Assembly: GCA_003158495.1 (NCBI GenBank)
Contig: PMJT01000212.1
Location: 1-14,105, forward strand
DNA length: 14,105 bases
DNA from: Chloroflexota bacterium
GTDB lineage: Bacteria > Chloroflexota > Limnocylindria > Limnocylindrales > CSP1-4
Direction of reading: 5' to 3'
Position numbers and translations under genes: made by a program. Below, in pieces: positions 1-6,908 of this stretch. A model generated the notes under the pieces. The model had not been told where the DNA came from. It searched no databases and saw nothing but the letters and a program-made list of their open reading frames with translations. The first letter of the stretch is position 1. The number at the start of each line of letters is the position of its first letter.

Positions 1-127
1 TCAGGTCATGGTGATAATTCGATACCGGTTGGATCGGGGACCCTTGTTCGCCAGCCCAAGGGTGGCCAATGCCAAGGACGGCAGGCCCCATTCCGCTACC
101 GGGAACTTCGTGCACCTCCCTTGATTC

Positions 128-408
128 CAGGGCTTCGAGGGCGTCGGCGCTGAACTTGAGGAGGTCCGCAGGGCGGACAAGACGGATGCCGTCACTGGGC
201 TGCCGGCAAGTCGGAATAGCGAAACATGCTCCTTCCTGTTCGGCGGTTGCCGCCCTGAAAGGCGCCGAGCTTAGCGCTTTTGTCGCTGATCTGGACCATT
301 TCAAGTTGATCAATGACACCCCCGGCCATGCCGCGCTCGATGTAGTTGTCGCCCAGTCTGGCCCGTCGCATACTCACGATTAGCCTTCCGGAATGTGTGT
401 CCCGAGGG
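128..408 (+). pseudogene. Decayed GGDEF (diguanylate cyclase) domain remnant
   Basis: No single frame is intact, but consecutive pieces of a GGDEF domain lie in order in three plus-strand frames. Positions 149-217 read AELEEVRRADKTDAVTGLP followed by ASRN, matching the linker helix and the D-x-LTGLPNR opening of GGDEF domains. Positions 279-350 in another frame read FVADLDHFKLINDTPGH then AALDVVV, matching the metal- and substrate-binding DLDHFKxINDxxGHxxGD segment. Positions 355-408 in the third frame read SLARRILTISLPECVSRG, resembling the helix just before the GGDEF loop. The spacing from LTGLP to DLDHFK (about 88 bases) is close to that of intact domains. The GGDEF signature and everything after it are missing, and the aspartate of the usual GD after GH is shifted to LD. 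An in-frame stop at 122-124 closes the first piece upstream. The motif match is seen directly; loss of function through two frameshifts and truncation is inferred. A sequencing error could explain one frameshift but not the missing C-terminal half. Confidence 0.68.
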
Positions 409-438
409 GTGAGGTAGATCGAGGTCGTTGACGGCGAG

Positions 439-1488
439 ATGGGGAGCGAGCAGGAGTCTGACTGGCTGGACATGACCGCCCCGGCCCAGACGATCGAGTC
501 GGCCTTGGTCGGTCGCGACTTGAGCGTCGTAGGTCCCGGCGGCGCTGCCCCGCCCCTCGAAATAGACCCCTCTGTGGAGGCTAACGCCCAGGTTTCGAGT
601 CACGACCGCGCAGTGCTCGCGCCTTCGAGGGACGGCATAGCCAACAAGCGTGACGCTCCCCTTCTCGAGGGACCGGCTCCGGAGAAGGAGTCGGAGGAGC
701 GCCCCGACTCGACCATCTCACCCATACACGTCGCCGGCGGGGTAGAGGAGGTGGCTGGGGACGGGCAGTTTGTCCCATTGGCGCCTACAGCTGGGCCACG
801 CGCCGGGGCAGAGCGCCCGCACCCCGAAGTCGAGACGTGGAATGGGCACTCCGCGGGCGAGGTGGCGAGCGGTGCGCCAGGAGCCGTTTCCGAGGCAGGC
901 GTTGCTCCTGATATCGAAGGGCCGGGGCCATGGGGTTGGCCGGCCGCATATCCGCTTGAGTCGGGTCTACGAAGCAATGCCTCTCAGCCATCCCCAGAGG
1001 TGCCAGCGGTAGTCGATGCTCCCGGGCGATCGGACACGGCGGTGGGTACTTCGGACGTCCTGTCCGAAAGTCCGCTATACCTCGCGGAGTCAACCTGCAG
1101 TGAGGCGGCCGCAGGCTTGCATCTGGACGCGGAGAGATGGATCTGCGGGATCTCTTTCGAGTCGCTCGGCTCCGCCGAGCTCGGTCACTACGATCCACAG
1201 AGCCGAATAATGGTTCTAAACAGCGACCTGACGTCACCGGGAGAGTCGCTCGAACTACAACACACTGTTGCGCATGAGACGTTCCACGCCTACCAGAACC
1301 AAGAGGTAGCCGCCCTCGAGTCGGGATTGGCTTGTGACCCACGCGCGACGGAATGGGCAGCCAGTTGGGATCACTACATCGATCCAGCCAAGCCGGGAGT
1401 CTCCTGGGACCAATATGCCAGCCAGCCGCTCGAGCGAGACGCGGAGGATTTCGCTAACTCGTTCATGGGCGGGCGGAGACCGCGATGA
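439..1488 (+). CDS. Zincin-like metallopeptidase-domain protein with long disordered N-terminus (possible effector)
   Basis: This 349-residue protein has two parts. Residues 1 to about 220 are rich in Pro, Ala, Gly, Glu and Ser with no hydrophobic segment or signal peptide, and look disordered. Residues about 225-349 form a compact domain with an HExxH motif at 279-283 (HETFH) within TVAHETFHAYQ, the zinc-binding and catalytic signature of gluzincin-type metallopeptidases. Acidic residues in QPLERDAEDFA (Glu332, Asp334) are candidates for the third zinc ligand. The preceding GHYDPQSRIMVLNSDL segment would be the strands leading to the active helix. Similar small zincin domains occur at the C-termini of polymorphic toxins and secreted effectors, usually behind variable N-terminal regions, so an effector role is plausible but inferred. 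ATG 439 gives the longest frame. ATG 472 is an alternative, and neither has a well-spaced ribosome binding site. The stop overlaps the next gene by ATGA, so the two are translationally coupled. Confidence 0.72.
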   Translation: MGSEQESDWLDMTAPAQTIESALVGRDLSVVGPGGAAPPLEIDPSVEANAQVSSHDRAVLAPSRDGIANKRDAPLLEGPAPEKESEERPDSTISPIHVAGGVEEVAGDGQFVPLAPTAGPRAGAERPHPEVETWNGHSAGEVASGAPGAVSEAGVAPDIEGPGPWGWPAAYPLESGLRSNASQPSPEVPAVVDAPGRSDTAVGTSDVLSESPLYLAESTCSEAAAGLHLDAERWICGISFESLGSAELGHYDPQSRIMVLNSDLTSPGESLELQHTVAHETFHAYQNQEVAALESGLACDPRATEWAASWDHYIDPAKPGVSWDQYASQPLERDAEDFANSFMGGRRPR

Positions 1489-1808
1489 CAGATTCGACGA
1501 CGATTGAGGCCATTTGCGTTCGTGGCGGCCTCTCGAGGGCAGAAGCCGAGCTTCTCGCTTCGCACCTACGAGCTTTTCCGGATCTATCTCAAGCCTTAGA
1601 TGCCTGGAGCCAGGGAGGCGCCGTCGACCCTGAACTGGTCTCAATTGGGTACACGTACCGGCAACTCGTCGAGCAGTACCGGTTCAGCCCGCTGCGCTCG
1701 CTTGATCTTCTAGCTCAGCTGCGGGTAGACCCGAAAGCTGAGAACTTCCTGACGCGACGCTACGATCGGGTTATGCCGCGCAGGCATGATGAACCGCCGC
1801 GGGATTGA
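1485..1808 (+). CDS. Hypothetical 107-residue protein coupled to the zincin gene (candidate partner or immunity protein)
   Basis: The start ATG overlaps the stop of the upstream zincin gene (ATGA at 1485-1488), and a GGCGGAG sequence inside the end of that gene lies six bases before the start, so translation is coupled. The protein has no signal peptide, membrane segment or cysteine pair (a single Cys at residue 12). It looks mostly helical: SRAEAELLASHLRAFPDLSQ, then an acidic/aliphatic stretch DPELVSIGYTYRQLVEQY, then SPLRSLDLLAQL. The C-terminus is basic and then polar (TRRYDRVMPRRHDEPPRD). I do not recognise the family. A small cytosolic protein encoded directly after, and coupled to, a candidate toxin-domain protein is the usual place for an immunity protein or chaperone, but this rests on position only. 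Confidence 0.68.
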   Translation: MTDSTTIEAICVRGGLSRAEAELLASHLRAFPDLSQALDAWSQGGAVDPELVSIGYTYRQLVEQYRFSPLRSLDLLAQLRVDPKAENFLTRRYDRVMPRRHDEPPRD

Positions 1809-1882
1809 GCCGGCGCGCCGCAGTGTGCACTACAGACCACTAGGAGGCGACGCCGCCTTGTCAGCACCTGCCGTTGGGGCTA

Positions 1883-2719
1883 CTAGTGCTGCAGCCATGG
1901 AGGAGTCTGAAACTCCCCTTGGGCTGGCTGAGGAGCGACCGGAGTTGGTGCCGTCTGATCCATAACCTCGATCGGGATGTTACGGAGTAGCTCGTCGTCC
2001 GGAAGTCTGACTCCTGCGACAGCTCCCTCGATGCCCTCCCTCGTCGCGTTGTGAACCGCCTCGCGCAAGGCTCGGTCAGGGTCCGACCTGATAACGCGGT
2101 CGAACTCGGAACCGCCGGTGACCACGGCCCAGATGATGCCGATAGACGACGTCTCCCGCCACATCGACCACGTCATGAAGAGGCTTGACCCGAACGGGAA
2201 CACGCCGACATAGACGTTGTATTTTCCGCGCTTGACCGAGAGATAGTTTCGCACCGTGGTGCTGTCCGCTGACCGGACACGCCGCGGTTGGACGTCCGCA
2301 GGGATCTGGCGGCTCCGTAGTGCGCGAGCGATCATTGCGTATGAAGACTCGGCGGCCTCACCCTTGCCGTCGAGCATTAGCTCCCAGCGCGAGATGTAGT
2401 GCCGTCGTGGCCACACGGCAGCGATGACGTAGCCCGAGAGAGCCAGGATAAGCAGTGCCTGGTTGTTCGACCCGCAGGACACCTGACCGTAGGTGTTGTA
2501 GGAGCACTGGCTGCTGCCGCCCCCGCCTATCAGGGCAGCCAAGATCAAGGCGAAGATGGCCGACAGAACAGTTCCCCAGATGGCGATCGCACGAAGGGCG
2601 TCCCCCGCAGATCCGACCTGGATGAGCTTGTCCTTGTCCGTGTCGTTCTGCCGGTAGTCGAGTCGGTTGCCCATGTAGACATCGTTGCTGCCGCCACTGG
2701 CTGAGGCCCAAGATTCCAT
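1883..2719 (-). CDS. Two-helix membrane protein of unknown function
   Basis: The 278-residue product begins with a polar, charged N-terminus (about 1-40). A first hydrophobic helix follows (about 44-64, IAIWGTVLSAIFALILAALI), then a short loop holding two cysteines (Cys72 and Cys82), then a second helix (about 88-103, LLILALSGYVIAAVW). The loop cysteines could form a disulfide if the loop faces outside. The rest (about 105-278) is a soluble domain with a helical segment (SSYAMIARALRSRQI) and alternating hydrophobic strands (YLSVKRGKYNVYVGVFPFG), ending in a Pro/Gln-rich tail. ATG 2719 is preceded by AAAGGGG at a workable distance, supporting this start. The gene lies 102 bases downstream of the HerA-like ATPase on the same strand and is probably co-transcribed, which suggests a membrane partner for the ATPase. 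I do not recognise the family; membrane topology is inferred from hydrophobicity read by eye. Confidence 0.8.
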   Translation of the reverse strand: MESWASASGGSNDVYMGNRLDYRQNDTDKDKLIQVGSAGDALRAIAIWGTVLSAIFALILAALIGGGGSSQCSYNTYGQVSCGSNNQALLILALSGYVIAAVWPRRHYISRWELMLDGKGEAAESSYAMIARALRSRQIPADVQPRRVRSADSTTVRNYLSVKRGKYNVYVGVFPFGSSLFMTWSMWRETSSIGIIWAVVTGGSEFDRVIRSDPDRALREAVHNATREGIEGAVAGVRLPDDELLRNIPIEVMDQTAPTPVAPQPAQGEFQTPPWLQH

Positions 2720-2821
2720 GATCGAACCGCCCCTTTCGTCTCTCTAGACCCGACCTAGTTGTTGTCGTCCTCGGTCGCCCCTGGTTGTGCACCGCGCAGT
2801 AGAGTCCCGACACACAATCGA

Positions 2822-5647
2822 CTAACCCGGATTCGGGAGAGTCGCAAGGTCATACCTGGCCCGCCATCGCTGGATCCAAGGCTCACGACCACGTCGGTAC
2901 AACCCCCTTAGCAGGTGCATGAAAAGGCAGGCTTGAAGATCTACGGCAGCCCTCGGGTCGGGCGTGCCCCTAGCCGAAGCCAAGCCGGTGAGGAACGAGT
3001 CGAGCTGGCGCCACCAAATCTCCTTTAGGTCTGCGGGCGCAAGCGGATTCCAAGTCGCCATGACATCGGCAAAGCCGCCAGATGCGGAGCGTGACGCGGA
3101 CAGGGCAAAGGCCCGTGAACGGTGCTGGCACCGCGCCGAACAGCCGTCGCATTCGGCATAGGGTGCGACGGAGTCATCCAGGGGTCGCGATCTGGCTCGG
3201 GCTGCCATGTAGCGGTCGTGGATGATGTCGTCCCCGGGCAGTTCACGAGGATCTTCCTCCCTGATGTTGGGGACCCGGACCAAAGCGGGCCGATCGAAGC
3301 CCTCCGCATGGACGAAAGCGTGATGACGAACGAGCGCGGCGGCCTCTCTCTCATGATCCTCGTCGAAGCGCATGCTGGCTCCCACGAGGCGCCGGTCGTC
3401 GGCGTGGGGAAGCCGGTGCATAACCTTGAGGTTGGTGTTCTTGTAGGCGTCCGGGACGAGTTTCGCGGGGTCCTGATCCGCGATGACGAGCCCCTGCCCA
3501 TACTTGCGGATCTCGGCCAGGAGGCTGGCGAAGAGTCTGGCCGCTGCCCCGGAAGCGTCGCCCTTGATCTCACCACTTCCGGTGTTCTGCTCGGGGCTGC
3601 GCAGCAGTTTGTGCGCCTCCTCTACCACGATCAGGTGGGTAAGCGTTCTCGACGGCTCCCTTGAGCGGCGCAGCTCGGCAATCGAGTTGAGCAGCACAGC
3701 GATGACGAGGGCAAGCTCCTGCTCGTTACCTGCCCCGACCCGGGCCAGTTCGATCACTGCCGGGCGACCGAGAAGATCGGCGAGCGGCGTCGAACGAATG
3801 CAGTCGAATACCGACCTCGCGGGCCCGTTACGGAGCTGCTCGACGCGGACGCGAGAGGCGGCCATGATGTTTGAGCGGATCTCACCTGCGTAGTCGAGAC
3901 CCTCGGTGGCGACGTGCATCTCGCCGACGAACTCCTCGAGGGTTGGCCATGCGGCGGAGTCTTCGCCAAGGTCGTCGAGCGCCAGGCCAGCCTCAAGGTA
4001 CGTCTGCTCAAGCGCGCGCCGGTAGATTGCCGGGAGCGGATCCCAGAGCCCGAATGCGGCGTCGAAGCAAGCCAGCAGATTGGCGATGTGTTCGCCGACT
4101 CGAACCCTGGGCGGAACCTGGAATGGGTTGATGCGAAGTGGGGCGACCACGTCGTCGCCAGCCGTGAGAAACAGTGCATCCTCGAAGCCGGCGCGACCGA
4201 GGAACCAGCGGTAGTCGTCGCCCGAGCTGTTGACCGGCTCGATTACCAAGAACGGGATCCGGTGGGTTCGCCACGCTTCGTCCAGCAGCTTGATGACCGT
4301 GGAGGTCTTGCCTGAACCAGTCGTGCCCACCACAAAAGCGTGCATCGTTAGGTCGTCGAGCGGGATGCCGACGCGACTCTCTGAGACGCCACCCACAACC
4401 TGCTCGCCCAGATCCACGGTGGAGCCGCGAGTGCTTACCTCCACCCGAACGGCGAAAGCTGGCCGTCGCACCGGGAACGCAGGAAGCACGCCGTTGGACG
4501 CAACAGGCAGGCGGAACGCTGCCGATGCCTCCATGACATCGACAAGTCCGGCCAGCGATGCGACTCGGCCGAAAGGCTCAGGGGCCTGGTCGTGCCCCCA
4601 AGCTTCGACTCCCAAACCGACCAGGTTGCGAGCGAAGGCGGCGTTCTCCTCGTCCGAGTTGGGTCGAACCACCAAGTGGGCGTCCCCAGACAGCTCGCGC
4701 GTCAGAAACGTCTGGTCCCTCGAGATGTCAGGCGGAGATATGGTCGCACCCACCAGATGCAGGAAGCCGTCGTCAAGCGGTTCTGGCGAGGCAACCGCGA
4801 TCCTAAAGCGGAAGACGCGGTCTCGATAGCGGCGTGCCAAGTCCGCGTAAATCCTCTGGGCGTCGACCGCGAAAAGGTCGGGAGCCAGCTTCTGGGGACC
4901 GGAGTACAGGCCGGTCGTGTGCATCTCGCCGTCGCGAGCGAGTCGGCTGAAAACAGTGCCTAGGCGATCCAGGTCTGCCAGCGCGCGCGGGTCCGCTGTT
5001 GCGGGCTCGAGCGCAATCGACAAGACCACGTCTTGGCGAAGTCGGCTGATTTGGTGGAGCAGGCTTGACCAGTCTGTGCCGGAGACGTGGAACGGGTGAG
5101 GCGCCCAGTACTTGTCCATACCTGCATCCGGACGATGCGGGACCGCCGAGGCCGTTCGCTTCCGTATCTCTGCTGAGCCTTCTCGATGGGGTACAAATGG
5201 GTTGATCGACGACGCTATCTCGGCGTCCGAGAGCGGGCCGAGGCCGACCTGTGGTGGCACCGCCGAGATGCGGTCTAGAAGCGCTATGGCCGCAGCCCTC
5301 GCCGTTTCGACATCATGACGCTGAACGCGGGCAAGAAGCCTGAGCCGAAGCTGGCTCTGGTTGGGTCTCCACAACCAGCGAGCATCGAGGATCACGCCTT
5401 CTTGGCCGAGCAGACTTTCGAGCCAGGCTTGCTGCTCGGCCAGTGCCTTGCGAACGCGACTCGGCTCGTCAAGCTCGGAGAAGGATCGGTCGGCGGTGAG
5501 GTCGGCGGCCCATTCTACAGATACGCCCGTCCAGGCCCAAGCGAGCCCGTGCCCTTGTGTCACGAGCACACTTGATGGGTTGGCGGCTACCGTGCTCCGC
5601 GGTGTGGACAATCCATTCGTCAGGCGCGTAGAGCCTGTGTCGCTCAT
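2822..5647 (-). CDS. HerA/VirB4-like P-loop ATPase (DUF87-type)
   Basis: This 941-residue protein carries a Walker A motif GTTGSGKT (residues 441-448 from the chosen start) after HAFVV. A Walker B-like HLIVVEEAHKLL lies at about 671-682, followed by AEIRKYGQGLVIADQDPAKL and a KNTNLKVMHRL segment. This is the layout of HerA/FtsK-superfamily ATPases of the DUF87/VirB4 type, which form rings that pump DNA or drive protein export. The first ~430 residues are a separate mixed alpha/beta region without a motif I recognise. Near the C-terminus, residues 833-840 contain CDGCSARC (CX2CX3C), a possible metal site, followed by a helical tail. ATG 5647 is preferred over the in-frame ATG 5683: it has AGAGGG about nine bases upstream, and a TATAAT box at 5700-5705 would place the transcript start close to 5683. 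No NurA, SIR2 or other known HerA partner is adjacent; the downstream two-helix membrane protein is the likely partner. The ATPase family is well supported, the process it serves is not. Confidence 0.88.
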   Translation of the reverse strand: MSDTGSTRLTNGLSTPRSTVAANPSSVLVTQGHGLAWAWTGVSVEWAADLTADRSFSELDEPSRVRKALAEQQAWLESLLGQEGVILDARWLWRPNQSQLRLRLLARVQRHDVETARAAAIALLDRISAVPPQVGLGPLSDAEIASSINPFVPHREGSAEIRKRTASAVPHRPDAGMDKYWAPHPFHVSGTDWSSLLHQISRLRQDVVLSIALEPATADPRALADLDRLGTVFSRLARDGEMHTTGLYSGPQKLAPDLFAVDAQRIYADLARRYRDRVFRFRIAVASPEPLDDGFLHLVGATISPPDISRDQTFLTRELSGDAHLVVRPNSDEENAAFARNLVGLGVEAWGHDQAPEPFGRVASLAGLVDVMEASAAFRLPVASNGVLPAFPVRRPAFAVRVEVSTRGSTVDLGEQVVGGVSESRVGIPLDDLTMHAFVVGTTGSGKTSTVIKLLDEAWRTHRIPFLVIEPVNSSGDDYRWFLGRAGFEDALFLTAGDDVVAPLRINPFQVPPRVRVGEHIANLLACFDAAFGLWDPLPAIYRRALEQTYLEAGLALDDLGEDSAAWPTLEEFVGEMHVATEGLDYAGEIRSNIMAASRVRVEQLRNGPARSVFDCIRSTPLADLLGRPAVIELARVGAGNEQELALVIAVLLNSIAELRRSREPSRTLTHLIVVEEAHKLLRSPEQNTGSGEIKGDASGAAARLFASLLAEIRKYGQGLVIADQDPAKLVPDAYKNTNLKVMHRLPHADDRRLVGASMRFDEDHEREAAALVRHHAFVHAEGFDRPALVRVPNIREEDPRELPGDDIIHDRYMAARARSRPLDDSVAPYAECDGCSARCQHRSRAFALSASRSASGGFADVMATWNPLAPADLKEIWWRQLDSFLTGLASARGTPDPRAAVDLQACLFMHLLRGLYRRGREPWIQRWRARYDLATLPNPG

Positions 5648-5699
5648 CACGGTCCGCCCTCTGCCACCGAAACGAAGGGGCATCCCCTCGGGTACGGCG

Positions 5700-5705
5700 A
5701 TTATA
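5700..5705 (-). promoter_or_regulatory. Predicted -10 box of the HerA-like ATPase gene
   Basis: Read on the minus strand this is a perfect TATAAT consensus hexamer in otherwise GC-rich DNA. It would start transcription near 5693, giving a leader of about 46 bases to ATG 5647 and only about 10 bases to ATG 5683. No good -35 element is seen at 16-18 bases upstream (GCTTTC at 17), so an activator or an alternative sigma factor may be needed. Confidence 0.45.
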
Positions 5706-6043
5706 GGGCGGCAGGATCGCCCGAAAGCCTGCTCAGGCGCGCAGCATCAGCCACAGTCCCAATCCGAAGCAAACTGCGCGGATGCCGGACAGAAGACCAT
5801 GGTCGCTTGTGTCGCCGTCGACTGACACGATGCAGCCATCGTGACGATCGGGGCGCAGGCAGTTGGGCAAGTGGCCCCCGGGAGGCAGATGCCTACGTCA
5901 AGTGTCGTACTGCCCCGCTGACATCTGCTCACAAAGGGTCCTACGTTTGGCCCGTGTCCCTTCCCGGGGTATCCGGACACGCTTCAACTCGATCTGCCTT
6001 CGGAGTAGGGCGGACATCCAAGCAGAGCGGGGGTGCGGTTCCG
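5706..6043. other. Intergenic control region between divergent genes
   Basis: This stretch lies between the minus-strand ATPase gene and the plus-strand YccF gene. A plus-strand frame stays open from 5807 into the YccF gene, but the 79 codons before ATG 6044 show no recognisable domain, and zinc-ribbon proteins of this kind usually start just before the first CX2C. I treat it as untranslated. Besides the TATAAT box just outside it I see no clear operator, RNA gene or repeat. Confidence 0.5.
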
Positions 6044-6706
6044 ATGGCTAGCTGCGCAAATTGCGGGTACGCCAAGACTCCGGCGGGCAAGACGAACTGC
6101 TACCAGTGCGGGCGGCCACTCGAGGCGGACACCACAAGCCTGGGAGCAAGTTCCCCCGCGAACGCGCCAGTGGTAAACGCAAATCCAACGGCATCGAGTC
6201 CTTACGCGCCCGTTCCCAATCCTGGAGACGCTGTCCAGGCGTACACAGGGCCGCAACCAGTGTCCGTGTACGTCCAGGCACCAACGATCGTCGTGGCTCC
6301 GCCGTCCGGACCTGGGTTCGGGGTACGGGTCGTTTGGTACCTCTTCGTCGGTTGGTGGCTTACCGGGATCTTCATAGTCGTTGCCTATCTGGCCGCGATC
6401 TCGATCATCGGGCTTCCCCTTGGGTTCTACATGTTCAACAGAATCCCGACTGTCCTAACCCTTCGTCCTAGGACAATGACCTATGCAGCGACGACCCTAG
6501 CCGGCGGCGGGATTTATCTCCAGGCTGTCCATGTCGAGCAAAGGCCGATGTGGCAACGAGCGGTCTGGTTCGTTTGCGTGGGCTGGTGGCTCGGTGCGGT
6601 ATGGATGGGCCTTGCCTACGTCCTCTGCCTGATCATTATCGGGCTCCCCTTTGGGATCATGATGTTCGACAGGGTAGGCGGCATCATGACGCTTCACCGA
6701 CACTAA
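6044..6706 (+). CDS. Zinc-ribbon protein with tandem YccF membrane domains
   Basis: This 220-residue protein starts with a four-cysteine zinc ribbon (Cys4, Cys7, Cys19, Cys22; CX2C-X11-CX2C). A Pro/Ala/Val-rich flexible linker follows (about 28-92), then two copies of the YccF domain (about 93-143 and 161-220). Each copy has the diagnostic GWW motif (103-105 and 170-172) and an IIGLP-L/F-G turn (121-125 and 198-202), followed by a phenylalanine/aspartate or asparagine-containing end (MFNR and MFDR). YccF domains are small inner-membrane helical pairs of unknown molecular function, and tandem copies are normal for the family; the N-terminal ribbon is the added part. ATG 6044 is chosen because it sits right before the ribbon and has a G-rich stretch (GCGGGGG) upstream. 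It is followed on the same strand by another zinc-ribbon membrane protein after 202 bases, so the two may act together or respond to the same signal. Confidence 0.88.
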   Translation: MASCANCGYAKTPAGKTNCYQCGRPLEADTTSLGASSPANAPVVNANPTASSPYAPVPNPGDAVQAYTGPQPVSVYVQAPTIVVAPPSGPGFGVRVVWYLFVGWWLTGIFIVVAYLAAISIIGLPLGFYMFNRIPTVLTLRPRTMTYAATTLAGGGIYLQAVHVEQRPMWQRAVWFVCVGWWLGAVWMGLAYVLCLIIIGLPFGIMMFDRVGGIMTLHRH

Positions 6707-6716
6707 CCCGAGCCCG

Positions 6717-6730
6717 CGGCTGATCAGCCG
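6717..6730. repeat. Perfect 14-bp palindrome after the YccF gene
   Basis: CGGCTGATCAGCCG reads the same on both strands and begins ten bases after the YccF stop codon. As RNA it would fold as a five-base-pair stem with a GATC loop. It may be a short terminator or mRNA 3' stabiliser, or a protein-binding site. No T-run follows, so it is not a canonical intrinsic terminator. Confidence 0.5.
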
Positions 6731-6777
6731 GAGCGGTCTCATGCGCGTAACTCTCTTGGGAGGCGTCCACCTTCCCA

Positions 6778-6795
6778 CGCTCGTTCTTGCGAGCG
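6778..6795. repeat. Inverted repeat, six-base stem with TTCTTG loop
   Basis: CGCTCG-TTCTTG-CGAGCG forms a perfect six-base-pair GC-rich hairpin between the two zinc-ribbon genes. It could act as an attenuating or processing hairpin in a shared transcript. No T-run follows it. Confidence 0.4.
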
Positions 6796-6908
6796 CGCGT
6801 CGTCAGCCAGGCCGGGTTCAGCGCAGCAGCTATCAGCTTCACGGCGTTCAGGCGGCCCAATCAGCCCTCGGCGTAGACCCAGCCTGGGCGGGCAGGGGGG
6901 CAAGCTAG

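Noticed and set aside
785..1342. A 185-codon minus-strand open frame
   Set aside because: It lies opposite the zincin gene and is rich in Arg and Pro with no domain; the plus frame has the HExxH domain and the coupled downstream gene.
4230..4829. A 199-codon plus-strand open frame
   Set aside because: It is antisense to the ATPase and shows no domain.
5807..6043. N-terminal extension of the YccF protein by 79 codons
   Set aside because: The extension has no domain and an unusual composition; ATG 6044 directly precedes the zinc ribbon.
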